Source: an uncultured Brevundimonas sp. | GTDB lineage: Bacteria; Pseudomonadota; Alphaproteobacteria; Caulobacterales; Caulobacteraceae | Length of the DNA: 14,436 nucleotides | NCBI GenBank assembly: GCA_946481405.1 | Contig: CAMLNY010000001.1 | Coordinates: 1-14,436 of the forward strand | Reading direction: 5' to 3' | Shown here: positions 1 through 8,085 of the stretch, piece after piece | How positions within the stretch are numbered: position 1 is the first letter of the stretch | Layout of the letters: the number at the start of each line of letters is the position of its first letter | The notes under the pieces: model-generated | The model's database searches: none | Seen by the model: only the letters and a program-made list of their open reading frames with translations | Told to the model about the DNA's origin: nothing | Made by a program: the position numbers and the translations under genes

Positions 1-1797
1 GGCTGCAGCCGTGGAAGCATTGCCATCTGGGCCCGGCTCTCGACCTGAAAGACGCCAAGGGAGTCGCCCTTGCACAGCATGTCGTAGACGGCTGGGACCT
101 CGGTCGGGACGGTGTGGAGCTCGAACCGCTTTCCATAGGCGCCGGCGATCAGGTCGAAGGCGCGGCGCATGGCGGTCAGCATGCCCAGCGCCAGCACATC
201 GACCTTCATCAGCTTCAGATAGTCGATGTCGTCCTTGTCCCACTCGATGAAGGTCCGGTCCTCCATGGCCGCATTGCCGATGGGGACGATCTCGACCAGC
301 GGGCCCCGGCTGAGCACATAGCCGCCGACGTGCTGTGAGAGGTGGCGCGGGAATTTGATCAGTTCCTTCGTCAGCCGGAGCGCCAGATCCATGCGGGCGT
401 CGTCGCGACTGACACCGGTGCGATCAACGTGGTCGTCCTTCACCTCCGAGCCCCAGGAGCCCCAGACGGTGTCGGCGAGGCGGGCGGTGACGTCCTCGGT
501 CAGACCCAGAGCCTTGCCCACATCGCGGATGGCCGAGCGCGGCCGGTAGTGGATGATGGTGGCGACGATGCCGGCCCGGTCGCGGCCATAGCGGCGATAG
601 ACGTACTGCATGACGTCCTCGCGCCGCTCGTGCTCGAAATCGACGTCGATGTCGGGCGGCTCGGAGCGGTCGGCCGAGATGAAGCGCTCGATCAGAACGT
701 CCTGCTCGGCCGGGTTCACATTCGTGACGCCGAGGCAAAAGCAGACCGAAATAATTCGGATAGTCTAGCTGTTTGATGAGCTTCAGCTCGACGACGATCC
801 CCTCCAGAACCTTTGTGGGGACGCCGCCGGGCCAGTGTTTGCGCGCGCCCTTGAAGGTCAGGCGGATCAGCCGGCGCTGGGCCGTCCAGCCGGGCGGGAC
901 GGGTTCCTCCGGGTACTGATAGGCCAGTTCCTTCAGGGTGAAGTCGCACCCGCGCACCACCTCCATCGTCCGGGCCAGAGCCGCCTCGTGCCCGCGGAAC
1001 AGGCGGGCCATTTCGGCGGGGGGCTTGAGATATCGCTCGCCGTTGGCCTGAAGCCTGAGGCCCGCCTTGTCGATCGTCGTCCCCTCGCGGATGCAGGTCA
1101 GGACGTCCTGCATCGGACGGCGGTCGGGGTGGTGGTACATCGCGGCGTTGGTGGCGATGAGGGGGGCGCCGGTGCGGCTCGCCATGCCTGCCAGCCGGTT
1201 CAGCCGCGCCCGGTCGTCGCCGCGCCACAGGGGGGCGGCGGCGAGGTAGAGCGCATCCGGCCAGGCGCGACGCCAGCTCAGGAGACGGGCCTCGAAGGCG
1301 GCGTCGGGGACCTCGGGCGCGACGGTGAGGGCGATCAGTCCCTCGCCGTGGGCGACGGCCTGATCGAAGGTCAGGCGGGTCTCGCCCTTGGCGATGCGGT
1401 CAGGGGGCGGGTCGTCGTCTTCCGTCGCGTCGGGGACGAGGCGGAGGTGGGGATGGGGCGAGGCCGGGGGTTCCGGCGCCTTCAGGATCTCGCTCTTGCC
1501 CAGCGTCAGCAGGCGGCACAGGCGGCCGTAGGCGGCGCGGTCGCGGGGGAAGACAATCAGCTCGCTCCCGTCGAGGAAGGCGAGACGACAGCCGACGACA
1601 AGGCGGATGTCGTAGTCCTCGGCCCCCATCAGGGCACGGACCATGCCGGCCAGCGTATTGCGGTCGGCGACGCCGACAGCGGCGAGACCCAGCGCCTTCG
1701 CCTGCATCATCATCTCGCCGGGATGGGACGCGCCCTCCAGAAAGCTGAAGTTGGTGAGGGCGCCGAGCTCGGCGTATTCGCCGTTCCAGTCCGTCAC
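1..1797 (-). pseudogene. dnaE2: Error-prone DNA polymerase DnaE2 (ImuC), 3' truncated by window edge and interrupted by an apparent deletion/frameshift
   Basis: This is the C-family translesion polymerase that works with ImuA and ImuB in SOS mutagenesis. Translation from GTG at 1797 gives a PHP-type N-terminus (ELGALTNFSFLEGASHP) and a DnaE2-like body for 350 codons up to LDYPNYF (codon 748-750). There the frame breaks. The next frame (-1 base, from 746) resumes with [12 protein letters not shown], the catalytic pair in [15 protein letters not shown], a WGSWG segment and VDVLALGML, which should carry the third catalytic Asp, and stays open to position 1. Between the two blocks the family normally has about 27 residues including the GRGSAANS motif. 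These are missing, so about 80 bp (not a multiple of 3) seems deleted. The start GTG overlaps the imuB stop (GTGA), which implies translational coupling. Identity is very secure; pseudogene status is likely, with a misassembly as the alternative. Confidence 0.85.
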
Positions 1798-3416
1798 GGG
1801 AACATCCCGTGCATCCACCAGGACGGGGCGCGCTCGTCCTTCGCGCCGGTGTATTCGGCGCCGTAGAGACCCTCGCGGAAAAGCCAGTAGCGCAGGCCCT
1901 GATCGTCCTCGATGCGGTAGTAGTCGCGGGTGCGGGCGAGGCGACCGTCGGGGCGCGGCCGCCACCATTCCGGGGACAGACGTTCGGGACCGTCGGCGCG
2001 GGCGACCCGGCGCAGGACGCGCCGCCAGGTGAACTGGGTCGGGGTTCCGTCGGGCAGGCCGGCGGTCGTCTCCACCGGCTCGGGCGGATCGAGCAGAAGC
2101 AGGGGGCGGGTCCGCTGCGGATCGCGAACGCCTTCCTCCGGCGGCGGACGCTTCGACAGGGCCGGTCGCCAGCGTTCGGCGCGCTCCGGGAGCCAGGAGC
2201 CGTAGGGGTCCGCGACCCGCACCGATCCTTCGCCCAGCCGGGCCGAGAGGCGGTCGACGAGGGCGGCCAGACCCTCGGCGTGGCGGGCATGATCCTCCTG
2301 TCCTATCGCGACCTGAAGGGTGACGACGGGCTCGACGACATCGGCGGTCAGCATCAGGGCGTCGACCCCGAAGCCGGGGTCGATCCGTTCGACGCCCGTC
2401 TCGCGGAACAGGCGCATCCAGATGGAGACGTCGCGCAGCGCCCGGCCCATGCGAACGGAGACCGCGCGGGTCTGGCCGTCGACGCGGAAGGCGATCAGGG
2501 TCAGGGCCCGCGCGCCCTGTCCGTCTGCCTCCATCCTGCGGGCGAGGTCTTCGGCGAGGCCGGGCAGGCGGGACTCGATCCCGGCCGTGTCGCCCAACGG
2601 ATCGGCATAGGCCTCGAACGCATGGTAGCGCGGCGGGGCGCGGGTGGGGATCAGGGCCTCGCTGGTCGCGCCCAGCGCCTGATCCAGCCGCCGGACCAGA
2701 CCGACGCCGGCGCCGTCGCGGAAGCGGCGGGCAAGACCTGCGCGGGGCATGGGATAGAGGTCGCCGATCCGCTTCAGCCCGAACCGGCGCGCCTGTTTCA
2801 GGGCGGCGTCGGTGATGCGCAGGGCCTCGACCGGCAGGGGCGACAGGATCTGGCGGACGTCGGCGTCCACAGCAATGCGGCGGTCCCGGCCGTAGCGGGC
2901 GAGGGCCCAGGCGGCGCCCGGGGTCGAGGCCATGGCGGCGCGGGCGCGAACGCCGGTCTCCTTCAGCCGTGTCTCGATCCGGACGAGCGCCCTCTCCTCC
3001 CCGCCAAACGGATCGGCCACGTCGAAGCTGTTGCCGGCGTGGGTCCCGCCGGTCAGGTCGAGGAACAGACCCTCCAGTCCCCCCTCGGAGGGGTCGATCG
3101 TGACCGAAGGCGACCACCGCTCGCCCCAGACGGCGAGGGCCTCCAGCGCGCGCTGGTCGGCGGCGAGGTCGGCGGGGTGGCAGGCCAGATAGGGAATCAT
3201 GGCCAGCGCATCGGCCTGGGTCTGGCCGCGCGACAGATTGAGCGCTTGTGCGGCGGGGTTCAGGGCATGGATGATCTGTCCCCGCGCCGAGCGCAGGATC
3301 AGGGCCCGGGGGCCGGCGTCGGCGGCGAACGGGTCAGGCGTACCGGGGCCGGCCGATCGGGCCCAGACCGTCACCGGCCAGTCGATCAGCCAGACGGAGA
3401 CGATGCGTCTCATCAT
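1794..3416 (-). CDS. imuB: ImuB, Y-family polymerase-like mutagenesis protein
   Basis: ImuB is the non-catalytic Y-family-like adaptor that links ImuA, DnaE2 and the beta clamp at lesions during SOS mutagenesis. The 540-residue protein begins MMRRIVSVWLIDWP. At residues 114-124 it reads LEGLFLDLTGG where active Y polymerases have (S)xDEAxLDxTG, so the catalytic Asp-Glu is replaced by Glu-Gly, as expected for a catalytically dead ImuB. A helix-hairpin-helix-like part with LKRIGDLYPMPRAGLARRF follows. The C-terminus (RDYYRIEDDQGLRYWLFREG) matches the domain typical of ImuB tails. Two tandem ATGs (3416, 3413) follow a GGAG; either may be used. The gene overlaps the 3' end of imuA by about 83 bp and its stop overlaps the dnaE2 start, so the three genes form one operon. 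The beta-clamp motif was not assigned with confidence. Confidence 0.92.
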   Translation of the reverse strand: MMRRIVSVWLIDWPVTVWARSAGPGTPDPFAADAGPRALILRSARGQIIHALNPAAQALNLSRGQTQADALAMIPYLACHPADLAADQRALEALAVWGERWSPSVTIDPSEGGLEGLFLDLTGGTHAGNSFDVADPFGGEERALVRIETRLKETGVRARAAMASTPGAAWALARYGRDRRIAVDADVRQILSPLPVEALRITDAALKQARRFGLKRIGDLYPMPRAGLARRFRDGAGVGLVRRLDQALGATSEALIPTRAPPRYHAFEAYADPLGDTAGIESRLPGLAEDLARRMEADGQGARALTLIAFRVDGQTRAVSVRMGRALRDVSIWMRLFRETGVERIDPGFGVDALMLTADVVEPVVTLQVAIGQEDHARHAEGLAALVDRLSARLGEGSVRVADPYGSWLPERAERWRPALSKRPPPEEGVRDPQRTRPLLLLDPPEPVETTAGLPDGTPTQFTWRRVLRRVARADGPERLSPEWWRPRPDGRLARTRDYYRIEDDQGLRYWLFREGLYGAEYTGAKDERAPSWWMHGMFP

Positions 3417-3996
3417 CCTGCTCCAGCATCCAGACGCCCGGCCGCTCCATCCGGCTGCGGGTCATTTCGGCACGGATGGTCATCCGGCCCGGGGCGCGAA
3501 CGTCGAAAGCGTCGCTTTCACTCGCACAGGTTGTGACACGCCAGCGGCGGCGGGCGGCGCTGAGGTCGCCCGAGCGGGCGCGCAGCAGAACGCCCGAACA
3601 GCCGCCGTCGCGGGCGGCGAATTCCAGCCGCCGGGTCTGGGCCAGTTCGGCCCCGTCGACCGTGCCGATGACGAGGGCCACGCCGCCGGATCGCAGCGCC
3701 TGCTCCATGACCCAAAGGGCCAGGGCCTCGGTCCGGGTCTCGACCAGAAGAAAGCCGTCTCGGGCCTGAAACCCCGCCAGACCGGGACCGTAGGGGCGAC
3801 CGTTCTCGCCCAGCCACGACCGGGTTGCGCTGAAGACCACGCCACGCCCGCCCTCGACGGCGGCCCGGCCGAGCGTGAAGGCCAGGGCCGAGGTCATATC
3901 CCGCACGCCCGCCGCGCACACCTCCTCCAGCCCTTCCGATAGAAGGGAGAGTGGCGGCGGGACGGCTTCAGCGTCGGGCAGGGAATGGATGGACAT
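3334..3996 (-). CDS. imuA: ImuA, RecA-fold SOS mutagenesis protein
   Basis: ImuA is the first gene of the LexA-controlled imuA-imuB-dnaE2 cassette; the family is distantly RecA/SulA-like and supports DnaE2-dependent damage-induced mutagenesis. Recognisable segments include ENGRPYGPGLAGFQARDGFLLVETRTEALALWVMEQALRSGG (beginning ENGRPYGPGL) and the later VALVIGTVDG. The usual Walker A region reads FTLGRAAVEGG and lacks GKT/S, so nucleotide binding is doubtful from sequence. Start choice: the frame extends to a TTG at 4047, but that TTG is the -35 hexamer of the promoter, and the LexA box covers ATG 4020. With transcription predicted to start near 4012-4014, ATG 3996 (MSIHSLPDAE, 220 aa), preceded by GGAG 12 nt upstream, is preferred. 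ATG 4014 (MEPSPAMS) as a leaderless start is the alternative. Confidence 0.88.
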   Translation of the reverse strand: MSIHSLPDAEAVPPPLSLLSEGLEEVCAAGVRDMTSALAFTLGRAAVEGGRGVVFSATRSWLGENGRPYGPGLAGFQARDGFLLVETRTEALALWVMEQALRSGGVALVIGTVDGAELAQTRRLEFAARDGGCSGVLLRARSGDLSAARRRWRVTTCASESDAFDVRAPGRMTIRAEMTRSRMERPGVWMLEQDDETHRLRLADRLAGDGLGPIGRPRYA

Positions 3997-4014
3997 GGCG
4001 GGTGAAGGCTCCAT

Positions 4015-4029
4015 GTTCATTATTTGTTC
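4015..4029 (-). promoter_or_regulatory. LexA operator (SOS box) of imuA
   Basis: The plus strand reads GTTCATTATTTGTTC, two direct GTTC half-sites separated by exactly 7 nt. This is the alphaproteobacterial LexA recognition pattern (GTTC-N7-GTTC). It covers the -10 element of the imuA promoter, so bound LexA should block RNA polymerase. The placement directly ahead of a known SOS cassette makes a chance match unlikely. Confidence 0.9.
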
Positions 4030-4047
4030 CGGTCGCGTGAGAGTCAA
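4019..4047 (-). promoter_or_regulatory. Sigma70-type promoter of imuA-imuB-dnaE2
   Basis: On the minus strand TTGACT (4047-4042) is followed after 17 nt by AATAAT (4024-4019), both close to the housekeeping consensus. Transcription should start about 4012-4014, just downstream of the LexA box. The -35 doubles as a possible TTG start codon, which is why the longer imuA frame is rejected. Confidence 0.75.
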
Positions 4048-4077
4048 ACCCGGAATCGTCCCGCTTGAGACGCCGGA

Positions 4078-4083
4078 TATAAA
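4078..4083 (+). promoter_or_regulatory. Candidate -10 element for the divergent acyltransferase gene
   Basis: TATAAA lies in an AT-rich patch of the divergent intergenic region. No good -35 is found at 16-18 nt; the closest, TTGAGA at 4065-4070, is only 7 nt upstream. If it is used, transcription would begin near 4090, next to an ATG at 4092. This is a weak call. Confidence 0.3.
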
Positions 4084-4091
4084 TTCTACCT

Positions 4092-4172
4092 ATGAGTGCT
4101 CTTTATGGCCCGTCCTATGCAAGGTCGCGGACGAGGGGGCTGTGTCGTACCGCTTTGGAACCCGAAGGATGA
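4092..4172 (+). other. Possible 26-codon leader ORF coupled to the acyltransferase gene
   Basis: An ATG at 4092 opens a 26-codon frame (begins MSALYGPSYA, ends LEPEG) whose TGA (4170-4172) overlaps the ATG of the next gene in ATGA. It has no clear Shine-Dalgarno and would be nearly leaderless if the TATAAA at 4078 is the -10. Leaderless messages are common in Caulobacterales, so a coupling leader peptide is conceivable. The peptide resembles nothing I know and may be chance. Confidence 0.2.
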
Positions 4173-5287
4173 GCATTTCAGTTCGACCGATCGACGCGAA
4201 CGATCACGAGGCGATCAACGCCCTGCACAGGTTGGTGGGCTGGCCCGAGCGATCGGAGGCCGGCTGGGCCTGGCTGGCCGGCAATCCGGCGCGGCTGGAG
4301 ACGGGCGCGCCCGCCGGCTGGCTGCTGGAGACCCCGGACGGCGAACCCTGCGGCTTCACCGGAAACTTTGTGCAACGCTTCCATCACGATGGCCGGCCCC
4401 TGTACGGGGCCACCGGATTTTCGATCATCGTCGCGCCCCGGGCGCGGGGAAACAGTCGCACGCTGCTGACCGTCTTCGCCAGCCAGAAGGATATGTTCGC
4501 CCTCTACACCTTCAACGCCAATCCGACCTCCAGCCCTCTGTACAAGCGTCACGGCATGCTCGCCTGGCCGACCGAGACCCATAGGCTCAAACTGTCGTGG
4601 CGCATCGACGCCCTGGCCTGCGCCGGAGGACGGTTCTGGCGCGAGATCGATCGTCATGCGCCTCGCCTGACCGAGGCGCGGCGAGAGCGGCTGCTGAATC
4701 CCCGCCTGCATGAGCCGGACAGGCTGGATCTGCCCGCCGGCGTGGCGGTCCTGACCGACCTCGCCGATCGCTCGCGCTTCGGCGACTTCTGGGAGGCGTT
4801 GAAGGCAGAGGGACGGGTCATCGCAGACCGCAGTCCGGCAACCTTGCGCTGGCGGCTGGCAGACCCCGACCTGACCCTGCGTCCGCTGCTGCTCGCCTTC
4901 AACCGGGGGAAGACGATCGGCGGCTATGCCATGGCGATGATGTCCAAGGGCAATCCGATCGAACCGCCGATGCTGGAGATCATCGACCTGGCGGCGCTGG
5001 AGACCGAGCCGGAGGCCATCCCGGCCCTGATGCGGGCATTGATGACCAATGCCCGGACCCTGGGCGCGGCGAAGGTCCGCATACAGATGGTCAACGCCGA
5101 ACTACTTCGTCGTCTTGGACCGCTGGTGCAGTCCGCGAAACACGAAGGCGGCTGGGGCCATTGCCACGTGAAGTTCGGCCCCGACACGCCGGGCGCAGCC
5201 ATCTGGTCGCCCACGCCGTTCGATGGCGACTACGGAATCTGCCTGCGGCCCGTGCCGGTTGCGGCGACAGAACGTCGGGCCGCCTAG
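4169..5287 (+). CDS. GNAT-fold acyltransferase-like protein, function unknown
   Basis: The 372-residue product looks like a GNAT-superfamily protein. It begins [18 protein letters not shown], has a hydrophobic strand followed by [20 protein letters not shown], the region where the acetyl-CoA loop sits, and then [16 protein letters not shown], the usual C-terminal GNAT signature (AN..S..LY...G). A second, less clear strand-helix unit ([19 protein letters not shown]) lies around residues 235-255, so a tandem or pseudo-dimeric GNAT fold is possible. No signal peptide or membrane segment is seen. ATG 4169 was chosen because the domain begins there; a GTG at 4142 with a good GAGG 5 nt upstream would add nine residues. 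It is divergent from imuA, and its stop overlaps that of mscL. The substrate is unknown; nothing in the sequence shows it belongs to the SOS response. Confidence 0.7.
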   Translation: MSISVRPIDANDHEAINALHRLVGWPERSEAGWAWLAGNPARLETGAPAGWLLETPDGEPCGFTGNFVQRFHHDGRPLYGATGFSIIVAPRARGNSRTLLTVFASQKDMFALYTFNANPTSSPLYKRHGMLAWPTETHRLKLSWRIDALACAGGRFWREIDRHAPRLTEARRERLLNPRLHEPDRLDLPAGVAVLTDLADRSRFGDFWEALKAEGRVIADRSPATLRWRLADPDLTLRPLLLAFNRGKTIGGYAMAMMSKGNPIEPPMLEIIDLAALETEPEAIPALMRALMTNARTLGAAKVRIQMVNAELLRRLGPLVQSAKHEGGWGHCHVKFGPDTPGAAIWSPTPFDGDYGICLRPVPVAATERRAA

Positions 5288-5709
5288 ACCCTCGGACGCG
5301 CCTTCAGCTCGTCGCGAATCTCGGCCAGCAGGACTTCGGTCGGGGTCGGAGCCGGCGGCGCTTCCGGCGCGGGGTCGGCGGCCTGTTCGCGGCGCATCCT
5401 GTTGATGCCCTTCACCATCAGGAAGACGACGAAAGCCACGATTACGAACTGGATCACGGTGTTGATGAAGGCGCCGTACTGGATGGCGACCTTCTCGATC
5501 TCTTCGGTGGCGGGGTTCTCGGGCGTCAGGACCCATTCGAGGTTCGAGAAGTCGACCCGGCCCAGCAGAAGGCCGATGGGCGGCATGACCACCTGTTCGA
5601 CAAGGCTGGTGACGATCTTGCCGAAGGCGGCGCCGATGATGACCCCGACCGCCAGGTCGACGACATTGCCGCGGGCGGCGAACTCCTTGAACTCGCTGAA
5701 CAGTCCCAT
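5284..5709 (-). CDS. mscL: Large-conductance mechanosensitive channel MscL
   Basis: MscL is the pentameric inner-membrane valve that opens under high membrane tension and releases solutes after hypo-osmotic shock. The 141-residue protein has the family N-terminus [21 protein letters not shown], the pore-lining TM1 (about residues 14-42, with [14 protein letters not shown]), a periplasmic loop, TM2 (about 75-97, [20 protein letters not shown]) and a charged C-terminal helix ending in [15 protein letters not shown]. Length is normal. The ATG at 5709 follows AGGGGG at good spacing; a longer in-frame start at 5742 is not supported. It lies 48 nt downstream of ihfB on the same strand and may be co-transcribed. 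Its TAG shares the tetranucleotide CTAG with the convergent acyltransferase stop, so no terminator fits between them. Confidence 0.95.
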   Translation of the reverse strand: MGLFSEFKEFAARGNVVDLAVGVIIGAAFGKIVTSLVEQVVMPPIGLLLGRVDFSNLEWVLTPENPATEEIEKVAIQYGAFINTVIQFVIVAFVVFLMVKGINRMRREQAADPAPEAPPAPTPTEVLLAEIRDELKARPRV

Positions 5710-5757
5710 GGCGTTCCCCCTCAGTTGTCCAGCATCAGGCATTCCGACCTGACGGGG

Positions 5758-6048
5758 TCAGGCGTCGCCGGATGCATTGAGCCGCTCGCGCAGCTCCTTT
5801 CCGCTCTTGAAGAAGGGCACCGACTTGGCCGGAACATCCACGGTCTCGCCGGTGCGCGGATTGCGACCGGCCCGCGCCGGACGGGCGCGGACGGAAAAGG
5901 CGCCGAAGCCGCGAAGCTCCACCCGGCCGCCTTCGGCCATGGCCTCGGTCATGCGTCCAAGGATGACGTTGACCACACGCTCCACCTCCGCATGGGTGAG
6001 GTGCGTGTTTTCCGCCGCCAGTTTCTCGATCAACTCTGACTTGATCAT
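5758..6048 (-). CDS. ihfB: Integration host factor beta subunit (HU/IHF family)
   Basis: IHF beta forms a heterodimer with IHF alpha that bends DNA sharply at specific sites, assisting transcription, recombination and replication. The 96-residue protein starts [23 protein letters not shown], contains [18 protein letters not shown] and the DNA-binding arm signature [15 protein letters not shown], and ends [14 protein letters not shown]. The MIKSELIE start and HLTHAEVE segment favour IHF-beta over HU. The ATG at 6048 is preceded by AGGAAGAGGGGC about 10 nt away. It follows rpsA in the same orientation, as in many proteobacteria, but a strong terminator lies between them, so it probably has its own promoter. 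Confidence 0.93.
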   Translation of the reverse strand: MIKSELIEKLAAENTHLTHAEVERVVNVILGRMTEAMAEGGRVELRGFGAFSVRARPARAGRNPRTGETVDVPAKSVPFFKSGKELRERLNASGDA

Positions 6049-6381
6049 CGACAGCCCGCCCCTCTTCCTGCTCAGCTTGGAGCAAATACGGGTGCAACTT
6101 CAACCCGGTTGCGGGCGCATCCTAGCCTTCGCTTGCCGGGCGAAAAAGGCCTGAAAATCAGATTTCGTCAGGAGAGAGGGTTAATTGTCAGAAACCGTAC
6201 ACTGATCGCCGATCACCCGCGAGGGGCCATTCGGTGGCGGAACGCGGATCAATGTCACGACGAACCACGGACAGGCAGGCGGGGCGGGCGCTGACCGCCA
6301 TCCGTCTGGAATTCACCGACAAAAGAAAAGGCGGCCGGAGCGCTCCGGCCGCCTCGTCTCGTCACGGGACGGAAAGGACGA
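6049..6381. other. Non-coding interval between ihfB and rpsA
   Basis: This 333-bp stretch holds the rpsA terminator at its right end and presumably the ihfB promoter. A possible minus-strand -10 (TAGGAT, 6124-6119) has only a poor -35 (TTTTTC). A 13-nt inverted repeat TGATCG-C-CGATCA lies at 6203-6215. The short plus-strand open frames here have no family resemblance or good ribosome binding site, and I call no gene. Confidence 0.6.
6321..6353 (-). terminator. Intrinsic terminator of the aroA-cmk-rpsA group
   Basis: Positions 6330-6353 are a perfect 24-nt palindrome (half GGCGGCCGGAGC) able to form a very stable GC hairpin. On the minus strand it is followed directly by TTTTCTTTT. It lies about 28 bp after the rpsA stop, the expected place for a Rho-independent terminator. 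Confidence 0.93.
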
Positions 6382-8085
6382 CTATTCCTTGCCGGCCTTT
6401 TCGCGCAGGGCCGCGCCCAGGATATCGCCGAGCGAGGCGCCCGAGTCCGAGGACCCGAACTGCTCGATGGCTTCCTTCTCGTCGGCCATTTCCAGAGCCT
6501 TGATCGAGACCGAGACGCGGCGCGAGGCCTTGTCCACGGCGGTAATCTGGGCGTCGACGCGGTCGCCGACGGCGAACTTCTCGGGACGCTGCTCATTGCG
6601 GTCGCGGCTGATGTCCGACTTGCGCACGAAGGAGGTGACCGGGGCGTCGTCGTCGCCGAACTTGACCTCGATGCCGCCCGACTCGATCGCCGTGACGGTC
6701 ACGGTGACGGTCTGGCCCTTCTTGTAGGTGTCGCCTTCCCCGATCGGATCGCCGCCCAGCTGCTTGATGCCGAGCGAGACGCGTTCCTTCTCGACGTCGA
6801 CGTCCAGGACCTTGGCCTTGACCATCTCGCCCTTGCGGTAGCGCTGGATGGCTTCCTCACCCGAGACCGACCAGTCGAGGTCGGACAGGTGCACCATGCC
6901 GTCGATGTCGTTGTCCAGGCCGATGAACAGGCCGAACTCGGTGGCGTTCTTGACCTCGCCCTCGACGGTCGAGCCGACGGGGTGAGCGGCCACGAAGGCG
7001 TCCCACGGATTGTCCTGGGCCTGCTTCAGGCCCAGCGAGATGCGGCGCTTGGAGCTGTCGACGTCCAGCACGATGACGTCCACTTCCTGCGAGGTGGAGA
7101 CGATCTTGCCGGGGTGGACGTTCTTCTTGGTCCAGGACATTTCCGAGACGTGCACCAGGCCCTCGACGCCGGCTTCCAGCTCCACGAAGGCGCCGTAGTC
7201 GGTGATGTTGGTGATGCGGCCCGTGTACTTGGCGCCCGGCGGGTACTTGGCTTCGACGCCGTCCCACGGGTCAGACTGCAGCTGCTTCATGCCCAGCGAG
7301 ATGCGCTGGGTGTCCGGGTTGATCTTGACGATCTGCACCTGGACGGTGTCGCCGACGGCGAGCACCTGCGACGGGTGGGAGACGCGCTTCCACGACATGT
7401 CGGTGACGTGCAGCAGGCCGTCGATGCCGCCCAGGTCCACGAACGCGCCGTAGTCGGTGATGTTCTTGACGACGCCGTCGCGGACTTCACCCTCTTGCAG
7501 CTGGCCCACCAGCTCGGTGCGCTGTTCGGCGCGGGCTTCTTCCAGGATCGCACGACGCGAGACGACGATGTTGCCGCGCGGGCGGTCCATCTTCAGGATC
7601 TGGAACGGCTGCTCCTTGCCCATCAGCGGGCCGACGTCGCGAACCGGACGGATGTCGACCTGCGAGCCCGGCAGGAAGGCCGAGGCGCCGCCCAGGTCGA
7701 CGGTGAAGCCGCCCTTGACGCGACCGACGATGGCGCCGTTGACCGGCACGCCTTCGGCGAACACGACTTCCAGACGGGTCCAGGCTTCCTCGCGGCGAGC
7801 CTTGTCGCGGCTGATGACGGCTTCGCCCAGGGCGTTCTCGACGCGCTCCAGGTAGACTTCGACGTCATCGCCGACCTTCGGGATGACGGCGCCTTCGCCC
7901 TGACCGAACTCGCGGGCGGGGATGCGGCCTTCGGTCTTCAGACCGACGTCGATGATGATGATGTCTTTTTCGATGCCGACGACGCGGCCGTGAACCACCT
8001 GGCCTTCGCCGAGGTCGCGGCCCTGCAGTTGTTCGTCGAGAAGCGCGGCGAAATCGTCGCGCGAGGGGGAAAGGGTGTCAGCCAT
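6382..8085 (-). CDS. rpsA: 30S ribosomal protein S1
   Basis: S1 binds mRNA on the small subunit and helps initiate translation on structured or weak-SD messages. The 567-residue protein has six S1 (OB-fold) repeats at about 28-94, 112-178, 199-267, 284-354, 369-441 and 455-529. The third and fourth carry the clear NITDYGAFVxL motif followed by GL.HV..MSW; the first two are the more diverged ribosome-binding repeats. The C-terminal tail ends ASLGDILGAALREKAGKE. ATG 8085 (MADTLSPSRDD) was chosen over upstream in-frame starts because homologous sequence begins there. Its SD is weak, as is usual for rpsA. It lies 151 nt downstream of cmk, in the conserved cmk-rpsA order, and ends at a strong terminator. 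Confidence 0.97.
   Translation of the reverse strand: MADTLSPSRDDFAALLDEQLQGRDLGEGQVVHGRVVGIEKDIIIIDVGLKTEGRIPAREFGQGEGAVIPKVGDDVEVYLERVENALGEAVISRDKARREEAWTRLEVVFAEGVPVNGAIVGRVKGGFTVDLGGASAFLPGSQVDIRPVRDVGPLMGKEQPFQILKMDRPRGNIVVSRRAILEEARAEQRTELVGQLQEGEVRDGVVKNITDYGAFVDLGGIDGLLHVTDMSWKRVSHPSQVLAVGDTVQVQIVKINPDTQRISLGMKQLQSDPWDGVEAKYPPGAKYTGRITNITDYGAFVELEAGVEGLVHVSEMSWTKKNVHPGKIVSTSQEVDVIVLDVDSSKRRISLGLKQAQDNPWDAFVAAHPVGSTVEGEVKNATEFGLFIGLDNDIDGMVHLSDLDWSVSGEEAIQRYRKGEMVKAKVLDVDVEKERVSLGIKQLGGDPIGEGDTYKKGQTVTVTVTAIESGGIEVKFGDDDAPVTSFVRKSDISRDRNEQRPEKFAVGDRVDAQITAVDKASRRVSVSIKALEMADEKEAIEQFGSSDSGASLGDILGAALREKAGKE

Noticed and set aside
424..3117. 897-codon minus-strand open frame crossing imuB and dnaE2
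   Set aside because: Its first part is an Arg/Pro-rich shadow of imuB in another frame and its end is nonsense after the dnaE2 break; only the middle (1797-748) is real DnaE2 sequence.
1809..3536. 575-codon plus-strand open frame antisense to imuB
   Set aside because: Long antisense frames are common in GC-rich DNA; no family resemblance and it opposes a well-recognised gene.
4045..4047. TTG at 4047 as imuA start
   Set aside because: It coincides with the -35 hexamer, and the LexA box lies downstream of it.
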